A DNA stretch of 64,000 nt, from positions 1,185,001 to 1,249,000 of the forward strand of contig NZ_JAVIZM010000001.1 in the NCBI RefSeq assembly GCF_031453555.1, written 5' to 3'. This stretch comes from Bacillus sp. SLBN-46. GTDB lineage: Bacteria; Bacillota; Bacilli; Bacillales; Cytobacillaceae. The first letter of the stretch is position 1; the number at the start of each line of letters is the position of its first letter. The position numbers and the translations under genes were made by a program. The notes beneath the pieces were generated by a model. The model was given only the letters and a program-made list of their open reading frames with translations, did no database searches and was not told the origin of the DNA. This document shows positions 9,301 through 17,253 of the stretch, piece by piece.

Positions 9301-10461
9301 GAAAATGGCACAGGTACTGAAGAGTACTGGATCTTCGTAAATGGAGAAAAAGTTGCTGCAGTTGATGGTAAAACTTCATCATATGTAATAAAAGACACAC
9401 CTGAAAAAGCGATTGTACAAGTTGTGGCTTGGGACTATGCAGGTAACTACGGCTATGACACGGCAGCAATCGGTGATGTGGATTCTCCATTAATCATTAT
9501 TACTGACGGTCAAAAGGATGCAAACGGTGATTATGTAGCAAATTCACCATATCCATGGGGTGCATATGATACAAAAGAAGTTGAAGTAAAAGGATTTGTG
9601 TCTGACGATATTGGTTTAAAAACATTGAAAGTCAATGGCAAAGTAACTGAATTCAAACGTGGCGAAGATGGAAACTTCCATTTCTCAACAACTGTTTCAT
9701 TCGAAAAAGATGGACTATTTGATGTTCAGGTTGAAGCGATTGACCACTCAAATAAAACCGTCTCCATTGCTCGTAAGGTTTACGTTGATACAACGAAACC
9801 AGTAATCAATGTGGATGCACCTGAAAGAGTGGATAAGAATGTTGATAAAGTTACCTTGAAATTGAACCTACAAGATAACTTCAACTACTTAAACTTCTAC
9901 GTAGGTGAAGATCACGAGTTCGAAGTGCCGCTTGTAAGCCCTGTGGATGTATTAAATCCATTAAGCAAGGATTATCAAGTAACGCTTCCACTTAAAGAAG
10001 GCGAAAACAAATTTACGTTAAGAGCGACTGACCTTTCTGGTAACGAAACAGTGAAGGAAGTTGTCGTTAGCCGTAAAGATGCTGAAAAACAACCTGTATT
10101 GAAGAACGGTTGGAGCTTTGAAAACAGTTCTTGGTACTACTATGTGAAAGATGTAAAAGCTACTGGCTGGGTGAAAGATACAGACGGTAAGTGGTACTTC
10201 TTAAAGAAAGACGGCAAAATGGCTACTGGCTGGGTATTTGATGGTGGTGCTTGGTACTACTTAACGAAGTCCGGTGCAATGAAGACTGGCTGGTTATTAG
10301 AAGGCGGCAAGTGGTATTACCTAAATGGTAACGGTGCTATGGCTACTGGCTGGAAACTAGTTAACGGCAAGTGGTACTACCTATACAAAACAGGTGTAAT
10401 GGCTGCTAACACAACAGTTGATGGCTATAAGCTTGGTAAAGACGGAGCTTGGATTAAGTAA
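6328..10461 (+). CDS. Cell-wall-bound subtilisin-like serine protease with choline-binding-type repeats
   Basis: A 1377-residue secreted protease. A signal peptide (to about residue 34) is followed by an inhibitor-I9-like propeptide. The S8 catalytic domain has Asp near 211 (VIDTGVD), His near 277 (MHGMHVAG) and Ser near 602 (GTSMASPHVAG). A protease-associated (PA) domain is inserted between His and Ser (VVLVPRG...AGAIGIIVYN), as in the C5a-peptidase/Vpr group. Fn3-like and Ig-like domains follow. The last ~115 residues are five or six GW/WYY wall-binding repeats ending in AANTTVDGYKLGKDGAWIK. The repeats match the aromatic pattern of choline-binding modules, which fits the lic operon 3 kb downstream. 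The start has AGGGGG upstream. The gene is monocistronic with a terminator. Its substrate is unknown. Confidence 0.93.
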   Translation: MSKKNYNKKRKLATYALASALALSNFAFVSPTSAAYKPGDIEAKIKQLKQQQTRESFKAQAKKAATTARAGLKATDKVRVIVEVEGQTAVEYATKQGKLYKELSEDKKSSFSTKAEGQQKSVKDKIAAKGVNIKYKQKFSTAFNGFSGEIAYGDLDKIESVSGVKAVYLANEYNRPKVEPNMKTSHNFIESRTTWEKTGFKGQGMVVAVIDTGVDPSHRDFKLTDASKEGLTKEEVNQAIADNGLKGKFYTDKVPFGWNYYDGNDTILDLGPGASMHGMHVAGTVAANGDEANGGIKGVAPEAQVLGMKVFSNDPIYPSTWSDVYLAAIDDSIKLGADVLNMSLGDVAAFYQEDSAEDLAIQRATANGIVCAMSAGNSNHIGDGWDNPYAQNPDIGVVGAPSLNPDGISVAASGNEAYWYQTNVTVDGLQGFTSLGKGIDDWEKFAAANGGKLELASIGGKLGNPEDYNGVDVKGKVVLVPRGTLSFYDKTVNAAKAGAIGIIVYNATNGFWYEDQGGWDVPFMLISGAEGATLEQEVAKGPTYIHVATANKKDSPEMGRMTSFTSWGTTPSLDLKPEITAPGGNIYSTVNNDQYTVMSGTSMASPHVAGGSALVQQYLQTDARFKDLSVAERTHLAKVLLMNTAKNITDLNGQPFSPRRQGAGMMQTYAAVTTPAYFVNKATGNAKVELKDFTSKQFEMTFTVKNISDKSVSYTVNTDVLTDTIQDQYNALIAGDLAGAKVDAPKTVTVPAGKSVDFTVKVDFSNAKLPGLDKDGNKTLLDLRENIFVEGSVTLVGADSTVPNLTAPYVGFYGHWDEPQIIDGFATLGEDRYFDLKYLFKGGTDVEVDQNYFGTSVDNKFYALSPNGDNYLENINPIPSFLRNAAEAQFNILDKDGNQLKRIKAESDVYKNAFDGGSANPFSYKADRLWDGKIKGEVVKDGLYYYEIKTIVDYAGAKWQSKKIPVYVDTTAPKVVSTFDAKKSTVSWNTTENGTGTEEYWIFVNGEKVAAVDGKTSSYVIKDTPEKAIVQVVAWDYAGNYGYDTAAIGDVDSPLIIITDGQKDANGDYVANSPYPWGAYDTKEVEVKGFVSDDIGLKTLKVNGKVTEFKRGEDGNFHFSTTVSFEKDGLFDVQVEAIDHSNKTVSIARKVYVDTTKPVINVDAPERVDKNVDKVTLKLNLQDNFNYLNFYVGEDHEFEVPLVSPVDVLNPLSKDYQVTLPLKEGENKFTLRATDLSGNETVKEVVVSRKDAEKQPVLKNGWSFENSSWYYYVKDVKATGWVKDTDGKWYFLKKDGKMATGWVFDGGAWYYLTKSGAMKTGWLLEGGKWYYLNGNGAMATGWKLVNGKWYYLYKTGVMAANTTVDGYKLGKDGAWIK

Positions 10462-10478
10462 TTCACTCTTTCCAATGA

Positions 10479-10515
10479 AGACGAACAGATTTTTATCTGT
10501 TCGTCTTTTAATTTT
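10479..10515 (+). terminator. Terminator of the S8 protease gene
   Basis: A 12-bp perfect stem, AGACGAACAGAT with ATCTGTTCGTCT, and a TTTT loop, followed by a T-rich tract. Confidence 0.9.
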
Positions 10516-10954
10516 GTCTATTCTTCAATTTTGTTTTTTTAAGGATAATTATCAAAATTACATAGTAATAAATAATTACCACTATATGATAAAAATACTA
10601 AATGCGACATAATTTTCAATTTTTTGTTGAAAAATTGTGTCAAAATGAGAGAATAAAAGAGTATAAAAATATTTTTATATAAAAAGGAGGCTTGGATTAC
10701 TAAATGTAATGAAGGATTTTCTTATGGTGTAGGTGTATAAACATTGAGGATACAACCTAAGTAACAGGTTTACTTTATTTCCCATATCGAAAAATATGGT
10801 AATTTAGTATAATCGTATTAGAAATTTTGATTTTTGATAATTATCCACATCAATCTAGCCTTTTATCCAACATCTAAATGAGAGTCCTCGTTATTAACCT
10901 TTTTTCAATAAATTGATAGTTTAATAGAAGGAAAAATTCATGGAGGGAAAAATA
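10516..10954. other. AT-rich intergenic region before the glucosaminidase gene
   Basis: About 440 bp. It holds an isolated AAAAGGAGG (near 10682) followed only by tiny frames, and a weak hairpin CCATAT/ATATGG (near 10783-10798). I cannot support a gene or a named riboswitch. A leader peptide of seven codons (ATG near 10709) is possible but its spacing from AGGAGG is poor. Confidence 0.4.
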
Positions 10955-13063
10955 TTGAAGAAAAAACGATTTACTGCTTTAGCGCTTGCAACAATGTTGT
11001 TCTCTTCAACAGCTTCAGGCGTTGCGGCAGCTGAAACCTATACATGGAAGTATCAAAATAATAGTTGGTATTACCTATCCTCAACAGGTAAAACTGTAAA
11101 AGGCTGGGTTCTTTATAATAAAAATTGGTATTATCTTGGCAGTAATGGTGTGATGAAAACGGGCTGGCTACTAGACAAGAATGTTTGGTATTACCTTGAT
11201 AAGAATAGCGGAGCGATGAAAACAGGCTGGCTAAAAGAAAATAATATTTGGTATTTCCTTATGTCAAGCGGTGCCATGAAGACCGGTTGGCTCTTAGATA
11301 AAAATAGTTGGTATTACCTTGAAAAAAGCGGTGCAATGAAGGTAGGCTGGATCGAAGATAAAGGTTTAAAATATTATTTAAGTCTAAGTGGCGCAATGAT
11401 TACGGGTCAAAAATTCATTGATGGGGTACCGTATGTTTTTGCCTCCTCTGGTGCGTTAAATACATCCCCACTAACAGGCTGGTTCCGTGACGGCTCTATT
11501 GTCATGTATTTTGACACAGGTGGAGTGATGCACAAAGGCTGGTTGGTTGAAGGGGCTAATAAATATTATTTTAAACAAGATGGAATGATTCGTACCGGCT
11601 GGTTAGAAGAAGATAATAAAAAATATTTCTTTGCACTGGATGGTAAGATGCAGGTTGGTTGGCTGAACGACGGTGATAAACGTTATTACTTTGGAACAGA
11701 TGGTGAAATGAAGACCGGGTGGATCACCTACGGGGAAAAATCCTATTACCTAGGTTCGGACGGTGTCATGTACAAAGGTTGGTTGACCGAGGGGGAAGAA
11801 AAGTATTATTTCGGTTCGGATGGAGTTATGGTCAGTGGCTGGCAAAAAGTTAATAACAAGTGGTATTATTTCAACTCCGATGGAACCATGGAAACTGGCT
11901 GGATCTATATTGATGGGAAATGGTACTATTTAAACGCCAACGGAGAAATGCAAACAGGGTGGCTAACCGATAATGGCTCTACCTACTATTTAACGAATAA
12001 TGGGGATATGTTTTTCGGCTGGTTAGCTTTAGATAATAAATGGTACTATTTTGATTCGAATGGCAAAATGGTAACTGGCGAAAAGATAATTGATGGAAAG
12101 ACGTATAACTTTTTTGAAGATGGTGTTTTAAATACTGGTCCTGTGGTGAATACGACAAGCTATAATCTTTCGTATCAGCAAATGCTTGATCTTGAGATGA
12201 CTAGAACTCCACAAACAGATAAGTATAGAAATACGAATGCATATGTTAGTAGTGAATATGTGCTTAAAGATGTACAAGATCCAACCAAAGGTGTGGTGAT
12301 ATCCACAACACCACTTAATGTTCGGGAGAATACGAATACCAATTCCTTTATTTTTGGAACATTAAAGAATGGCTCTCAAGTAACCATTGTTTCCACCGTT
12401 GGAACTTGGTATGAAATTAAATATGATACATGGAGAAATGCCAAGTCTGAAGATGTAAGCTATTATCTCAATCCAAATACCTTTAGCTCAACAAGTTCGG
12501 AATACTTCCAGTTTCTCCTTCTAAATAAAAGTGCCGGAACTACTGCAAAAGATCTGAATGCGAAGCCACTGGCTGGCAAAGGAATTTTGGATGGAAAAGG
12601 CCAAGCATTTATTCAAGCAAGTCAGCAATATAATGTGAATGAAGTGTACCTTATTTCACATGCATTGCTTGAAACGGGAAATGGTACTTCTCAGTTGGCA
12701 AAGGGAATTGTGGTTGATACAGTAGATGGGCAACCAGTAGAACCGAAAACGGTATACAACATGTATGGTGTGGGAGCTATTGATAGTTGCCCGAATACTT
12801 GTGGCTCCCAATATGCATACAAGCAAGGGTGGTTTACACCAGAAGCGGCTATCATCGGCGGAGCAGCATTTATTGGACAAGGCTACATTAACGCATCAGT
12901 TCCACAAAATACACTTTATAAAATGAGATGGAATCCTATTAATCCTAGCCATCAATATGCAACTGATATCGGGTGGGCCGTAAAACAAACAAATAACATA
13001 AAAAGAATCTACGATTCGTTAAGTTCGTATACATTATATTACGAGCTTCCAGAATATAAGTAA
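10955..13063 (+). CDS. Cell-wall-bound N-acetylglucosaminidase with a long N-terminal wall-binding repeat array
   Basis: A 702-residue secreted autolysin. The TTG start is chosen because GGAGGG (10942-10947) lies 7 nt upstream; an ATG 15 nt earlier would overlap that site. Signal peptide to about residue 27 (ends VAAAE). Residues ~30-405 are some 17 GW/WYY repeats of about 20 residues. Then comes an SH3-like domain (PLNVRENTNTNS, near residue 452) and a C-terminal GH73-type glucosaminidase domain with the conserved SHALLETGNGTS, probable catalytic Glu near 573. Such enzymes cut the glycan strand of peptidoglycan during growth and separation. Having repeats before the catalytic domain is the reverse order of the other four repeat proteins here. 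Terminator follows; the lic operon begins 170 bp downstream. Confidence 0.9.
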   Translation: MKKKRFTALALATMLFSSTASGVAAAETYTWKYQNNSWYYLSSTGKTVKGWVLYNKNWYYLGSNGVMKTGWLLDKNVWYYLDKNSGAMKTGWLKENNIWYFLMSSGAMKTGWLLDKNSWYYLEKSGAMKVGWIEDKGLKYYLSLSGAMITGQKFIDGVPYVFASSGALNTSPLTGWFRDGSIVMYFDTGGVMHKGWLVEGANKYYFKQDGMIRTGWLEEDNKKYFFALDGKMQVGWLNDGDKRYYFGTDGEMKTGWITYGEKSYYLGSDGVMYKGWLTEGEEKYYFGSDGVMVSGWQKVNNKWYYFNSDGTMETGWIYIDGKWYYLNANGEMQTGWLTDNGSTYYLTNNGDMFFGWLALDNKWYYFDSNGKMVTGEKIIDGKTYNFFEDGVLNTGPVVNTTSYNLSYQQMLDLEMTRTPQTDKYRNTNAYVSSEYVLKDVQDPTKGVVISTTPLNVRENTNTNSFIFGTLKNGSQVTIVSTVGTWYEIKYDTWRNAKSEDVSYYLNPNTFSSTSSEYFQFLLLNKSAGTTAKDLNAKPLAGKGILDGKGQAFIQASQQYNVNEVYLISHALLETGNGTSQLAKGIVVDTVDGQPVEPKTVYNMYGVGAIDSCPNTCGSQYAYKQGWFTPEAAIIGGAAFIGQGYINASVPQNTLYKMRWNPINPSHQYATDIGWAVKQTNNIKRIYDSLSSYTLYYELPEYK

Positions 13064-13068
13064 ATAGA

Positions 13069-13103
13069 AAAAGGGTGATGCGACTGGCATCACCCTTTTT
13101 CTA
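13069..13103 (+). terminator. Terminator of the glucosaminidase gene
   Basis: AAAAAGGGTGATGC pairs with GGCATCACCCTTTTT around a 3-4 nt loop. The stem is near perfect and ends in a T run. Confidence 0.9.
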
Positions 13104-13232
13104 TGTTATTTACCAAAATCCTACGAAAATAGTACATACTAATGTCGAATCAACATTTTTTTATTTACAGTTTATATAGGCTGAGTTACAATGAATATAC
13201 GTTCAATTTTTGAATATATCGGAGGACCTTCA

Positions 13233-15113
13233 ATGGAACAGCACTCATTTCAATTATTAGAGGCGATTAATAAAAACGCCAACTTAAATCAAAAGAAAAT
13301 GGCTGAGATCTGCGGGATTTCAATCGGGAAGGTTAATTATCTAATCCATGATTTAACATTCGGGGATTATATTTATAGTGAAAAAAAGGGTAGAAATATC
13401 AGCTATTTTTTAACACAAAAAGGAATTGAATCCTTAAAGAACGGAATCCAAGCTTTTCATGATAAAAAGGTTAACATTCATCAAGAGCCGTTAACGGAAA
13501 TTAAGCAGGCTGTTATTTTAGCAGCAGGTTCTCGAAAAGATTTTAACAAACCTGCAGGATTAATGCCAATTGATGATACCACATTATTAAAACGAAATGT
13601 AGAGATCCTTCAGGAAAACGGAATTAATCATATCATTATTGTTACTGGCTACCAAAAAGAAGCGTTTCAGGATATCCCGGAACTAAGTCACCTGCAATTT
13701 GTGCATAACCCAAAATACAAATGGACGGGATCCATGGCGTCATTGGCACTTGCTTATGATTTGATTTCTGAGGATATTCTCCTTATCGAAGATGACATTT
13801 TAATTGAAGAGCGGGCGATTAAGGAAATGATTATGCATCCGCAACGCGACAGCGTTCTAATCACTGACGAAAGTGGCTCTGGCGATGAAGCCTTCGTAGA
13901 GCTCCGAAATGGGTATCTTTATAAGGTGTCAAAGGATATTCACCAATTTAATCATGTCGATGGCGAAATGATCGGATTCAGTAAGCTATCCTATGAAGTT
14001 TTTACAAAAATGGTTAATGACTATAAGGAAAACAACAAGAACCCATATATGAACTATGAATACATGCTGCTTGATGTATCCAGACATTATAATATCGGCT
14101 TCCTCAAAATGCACAACCTCATTTGGGGAGAAATCGATAGCCAAGAGCATTATAATATCATCATTAATAAAACCTATCCAATTCTAAAAAGAAAAGAAGC
14201 GGAGTTTAGAGAAATTCAAATCAAGAGCTACTTAATGGAGGCCCTTGACCTGGCCTATGAGGATATTCAGGAAATTAGGCCGTTTGGCGGAATGACAAAT
14301 AAGAACTTCAAGGTAACGGTCAACGATAAGGAGTATGTGCTTCGGATTCCTGGTAATGGAACCGAGCAGATGATTAACCGAAAAGAAGAAAAAATCAATT
14401 CGACCCTTGTTAGTCAGCTCGGTATCGATACAGAAATCGCTTATTTTAATGCAGAAACAGGCGTGAAAATTGCCGAACTTATTCCAAATGCGGAGACGTT
14501 AACCGGCAAAACAGCTAAACGCCAGGACTACATGATGCTAACAACGGCAGTTCTTAGAAAGCTGCATGAATCAGGTGTTGAGATGGCCAATCGATTTGAT
14601 GTGTTTGAAACTATTACAAAATATGAGCAACTGATGGAAGAAGCAAAGGGCCAGCCTTATGAGCATTATGATGAAGTAAGAGCGCAGGTTATGGTTTTGA
14701 AGGATATTTACCAAGCGATGAATATCATGTTAAAACCATGTCACAATGACTTAGTTCCAGAAAACTTGGTGAAAAGCGGCACCGACAAAGTGTATTTAAT
14801 CGACTGGGAATATGCAGGTATGAACGACCCAATGTGGGATGTAGCGGCACACTCGCTAGAATGTGAGTTTACACCAGAAGATGAGGAATTGTTCTTATCA
14901 CTATACCTACAACAGGATGAAATTCCACTCGACATTCAACAAAGAGTACTAATGAATAAAATCTTCCAGGATTTCCTTTGGAGCATTTGGACGATTATTA
15001 AAGAAGCAAAGGGCGATGACTTCGGCCAATACGGAATTAATCGCTTTAACAGAGCTATAGCGAATTTAAATCATGAACTGATAAGGGAGTTGGCATACTC
15101 GTATGAAAAATAA
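13233..15113 (+). CDS. Three-domain fusion: winged-helix regulator, LicC-like nucleotidyltransferase, LicA-type choline kinase
   Basis: A 626-residue protein. The ATG at 13233 is chosen over an upstream ATG because GGAGG ends 7 nt before it. Residues 1-85 form a MarR-like winged helix (NLNQKKMAEICGISIGKVNYLI, with a typical beta wing). Residues ~90-330 are a nucleotidyltransferase related to LicC (AVILAAGSR; acidic EDD near 190), with a shortened glycine-rich loop lacking the usual GxGTR. Residues ~350-615 are a choline kinase of the APH fold, with HND (Asp near 506) and LIDWEY (Asp near 524). Choline kinase makes phosphocholine from choline and ATP. LicC-LicA fusions are known (Treponema licCA); the extra DNA-binding domain suggests self-regulation. 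licB overlaps its end by 11 bp. Ethanolamine or another amino alcohol is an alternative substrate. Confidence 0.85.
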   Translation: MEQHSFQLLEAINKNANLNQKKMAEICGISIGKVNYLIHDLTFGDYIYSEKKGRNISYFLTQKGIESLKNGIQAFHDKKVNIHQEPLTEIKQAVILAAGSRKDFNKPAGLMPIDDTTLLKRNVEILQENGINHIIIVTGYQKEAFQDIPELSHLQFVHNPKYKWTGSMASLALAYDLISEDILLIEDDILIEERAIKEMIMHPQRDSVLITDESGSGDEAFVELRNGYLYKVSKDIHQFNHVDGEMIGFSKLSYEVFTKMVNDYKENNKNPYMNYEYMLLDVSRHYNIGFLKMHNLIWGEIDSQEHYNIIINKTYPILKRKEAEFREIQIKSYLMEALDLAYEDIQEIRPFGGMTNKNFKVTVNDKEYVLRIPGNGTEQMINRKEEKINSTLVSQLGIDTEIAYFNAETGVKIAELIPNAETLTGKTAKRQDYMMLTTAVLRKLHESGVEMANRFDVFETITKYEQLMEEAKGQPYEHYDEVRAQVMVLKDIYQAMNIMLKPCHNDLVPENLVKSGTDKVYLIDWEYAGMNDPMWDVAAHSLECEFTPEDEELFLSLYLQQDEIPLDIQQRVLMNKIFQDFLWSIWTIIKEAKGDDFGQYGINRFNRAIANLNHELIRELAYSYEK

Positions 15114-16068
15114 AGGGATCTTTTTCGGTTTGTTCTCAGGCTTCACCTGGGCGCTTGACACCGTTTTAATTGGAATGGTTTTATCCAAAGCAGTATTTGT
15201 TTCATCAGATGCGGTTATATTTCTAGCACCGCTAGTGAGTACGTTTTTCCATGACATGCTTTCTAGCTTCTGGATGATGCTTTATATGCTCTTCAGAGGG
15301 GAGTTAGCCACCTCATTTAAGAAATTAGCGACGCGCAGTGGACGGTTTGTTGTCTTAGGTGCTTTACTAGGTGGACCAATAGGAATGACTGGTTACGTTC
15401 TTGCGGTTAAATATTTGGGTGCCTCTCTATCGGCCTCCATTTCAGCGGTGTATCCAGCGATTGGTGCTTTCTTTGCTTTCTTGATTCTAAAAGACAGATT
15501 AACTTTGAAAAACTGGATTGGACTTTTTATAAGTATTTTATTTATCTTCTTACTAGGCTTTGCAGGAGGAGAACCATCTCCAAGCTTTATTCTTGGATTC
15601 TCATTTATCCTATTGTGTATCTTTGGCTGGGGAATGGAGTGCGTTATCCTTGCTTATGGAATGAAAGATGATGAGATTTCACCAGAGCAAGCGTTGCAAA
15701 TTCGTCAGGTTGTTTCTGCTATCACTTATGCGGTCTTGATTTTACCATTTTTCAATGCGTACCCTCTTGTGGGCGAAGTGTTTAAGAGCAGTGAAGTGTT
15801 CTTGATTGCTGGAGTTGCTCTGTCTGGAACAGCATCTTATGTATACTATTACAAAGCAATTTACGTTATGGGACCAACTCGTGCGATGGCCTTAAATATT
15901 ACGTATGCAGCATGGGCGATTTTCTTAAGTTTCATTATTCTAGATTCTCCAATTACCCTAAAGGTTGTCTTTTTTAGTATTATGATTTTATTAGGATCTA
16001 TATTAACTGTCGCTACCAAAGATGAGTTAAAATGGATGAATCTAACTAAAGGCAGGAGAACCGCTTAA
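15103..16068 (+). CDS. licB: LicB-type choline permease (EamA/DMT family)
   Basis: A 321-residue membrane protein with about ten hydrophobic helices and the two-repeat EamA layout of drug/metabolite transporters. LicB proteins of Haemophilus and Streptococcus are members that take up choline for surface decoration. The gene overlaps the kinase fusion by 11 bp and ends 2 bp before LicC, so translation is coupled in one operon. Substrate specificity is inferred from this setting only. GGGAG precedes the ATG. The repeat 1 end (YLGASLSASISAVYPAIGAFFAFLIL) and repeat 2 end (GPTRAMALNITYAAWAIFLSF) are the best-conserved family stretches. Confidence 0.8.
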   Translation: MKNKGIFFGLFSGFTWALDTVLIGMVLSKAVFVSSDAVIFLAPLVSTFFHDMLSSFWMMLYMLFRGELATSFKKLATRSGRFVVLGALLGGPIGMTGYVLAVKYLGASLSASISAVYPAIGAFFAFLILKDRLTLKNWIGLFISILFIFLLGFAGGEPSPSFILGFSFILLCIFGWGMECVILAYGMKDDEISPEQALQIRQVVSAITYAVLILPFFNAYPLVGEVFKSSEVFLIAGVALSGTASYVYYYKAIYVMGPTRAMALNITYAAWAIFLSFIILDSPITLKVVFFSIMILLGSILTVATKDELKWMNLTKGRRTA

Positions 16069-16070
16069 TT

Positions 16071-16763
16071 ATGAGAGCTATACTATTAGCAGCAGGAATG
16101 GGCACAAGATTACGACCATTAACACTAACTACACCGAAGTCCTTGGTTGAAGTTAACGGGAAACCGATGCTCGAGCAGCAGGTGGAATACCTTCAAGAAG
16201 TCGGTGTGGAGGAAATCATCGTAGTTACAGGATATTTGAAGGAAAAGTTCGAGTACTTAAAAGAAAAGTATGGCGTTACGATTGTTAATAATGACAAATA
16301 CGATGTGTATAACAACATTTACACTATGTATTTAGTTAGAGAATATCTTTCAGGCTCGTACGTGATTGACGCCGATGTCTTTTTGAAAAATAACTTCCTT
16401 TTGCGTGATCCGAAGAAGTCAATGTACTTTAGTTCACGAAAGCCAGAGTTTAAAGCGGAGTGGATGATCCGCTTCGATGACAATTTCAAGGTCTATGACA
16501 TTGAAGTAGGTGACGGCGAACATGATTATATTTTATGCGGCATCTCGTATTGGTCAGAGGAAGATGGCCGTTATATCGTTAAGAAGCTGGAGGAATCGGT
16601 CGCTGACGGGAATTTCAAGGACCTTTACTGGGATGACATTGTTAAGGATAACATTCGTGACCTAAACGTGTACCTACAGGAGATTCACCCAGATGACAGC
16701 TATGAAATTGATTCCTTAGAGGATCTCGAAAAAGTAAATCAGCGTTTGGTGATGGAGAAATAG
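16071..16763 (+). CDS. licC: CTP:phosphocholine cytidylyltransferase (LicC)
   Basis: A 230-residue cytosolic nucleotidyltransferase, the usual size of LicC. The N-terminus carries the signature LAAGMGTRLRPLTLTTPKSL (nucleotide-binding GxGTR and the catalytic Lys), followed by EQQVEYL and IIVVTGY. The acidic metal-binding motif is DADVF near residue 100. The reaction is CTP + phosphocholine to CDP-choline + pyrophosphate. It is the third gene of the lic operon, 2 bp behind licB. The upstream fusion already contains a second nucleotidyltransferase domain, so this operon has two; this one keeps the canonical loop and is the more convincing cytidylyltransferase. A terminator follows. Confidence 0.85.
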   Translation: MRAILLAAGMGTRLRPLTLTTPKSLVEVNGKPMLEQQVEYLQEVGVEEIIVVTGYLKEKFEYLKEKYGVTIVNNDKYDVYNNIYTMYLVREYLSGSYVIDADVFLKNNFLLRDPKKSMYFSSRKPEFKAEWMIRFDDNFKVYDIEVGDGEHDYILCGISYWSEEDGRYIVKKLEESVADGNFKDLYWDDIVKDNIRDLNVYLQEIHPDDSYEIDSLEDLEKVNQRLVMEK

Positions 16764-16783
16764 ATAGAGCGTTAGCAAGCGGG

Positions 16784-16817
16784 CGGGCACTTTGACTAGA
16801 GTGTCCGTTTTTTTGTT
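16784..16817 (+). terminator. Terminator of the lic operon
   Basis: CGGGCACT pairs with AGTGTCCG, one G-U pair, followed by TTTTTTT. Confidence 0.85.
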
Positions 16818-16828
16818 AAATGAAAAGT

Positions 16829-17205
16829 TCTACTTCAACTTTTTCCTAGAAAGAAGAAGGAAAAGTAGAAGTAGAAGGGGTCTACGTCAACTTTTTCCTA
16901 GAAAGAAGAAGGAAAAGTAGAAGTAGAAGGGGTCTACGTCTGCTTTTCTCTGGAAAGAAGAAGGAAAAGTAGAAGTAGAAGGGGTCTACGTCAACTTTTT
17001 CCTAGAAAGAAGAAGGAAAAGTAGAAGTAGAAGGGGTCTACGTCAACTTTTCTCTAGAAAGAAGAAGGAAAAGTAGAAGTAGAAGGGGTCTATGTCTACT
17101 TTTCTCCAAAAAGAAGATAGAAAAGTAGAAGTAGAAGGGAGCTACATCTACTTTCCCCTAAAAAGAAAATGCAAAAGCAGAAGTAGAGGACATCTACTTC
17201 TGCTT
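16829..17205. repeat. 52-bp tandem repeat array of hairpin-forming units (seven full copies plus a partial one)
   Basis: Unit starts at 16829, 16881, 16933, 16985, 17037, 17089 and 17141, with a partial unit at 17193-17205; the period is exactly 52 bp. Each unit begins TCTAC(T/G)TC and ends in a run such as AAAAGTAGAAGTAGAAGGGG. Within a unit the left arm (CTACTTCAACTTTTTCCT) is nearly complementary to the right arm (AGGAAAAGTAGAAGTAG). The right arm of one unit can also pair with the left arm of the next. At the 3' edge the variant arm 17175-17187 pairs perfectly over 13 bp with 17193-17205. Copies 1-4 are most alike and copies 6-7 diverge. It lies between the convergent licC and NERD genes. 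Confidence 0.95.
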
Positions 17206-17253
17206 ACCTACGAAATAAACAATCAAAAGTCTAAATAGCAAGCGACCCTCACA

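Noticed and set aside
10680..10735. Leader peptide after AAAAGGAGG in the gap before the glucosaminidase
   Set aside because: The frames are seven codons or fewer, and the only ATG with a useful frame is about 19 nt away; no attenuator structure seen.
16829..17205. CRISPR array
   Set aside because: Units are contiguous 52-bp tandem copies without unique spacers, and no cas gene is in the window.
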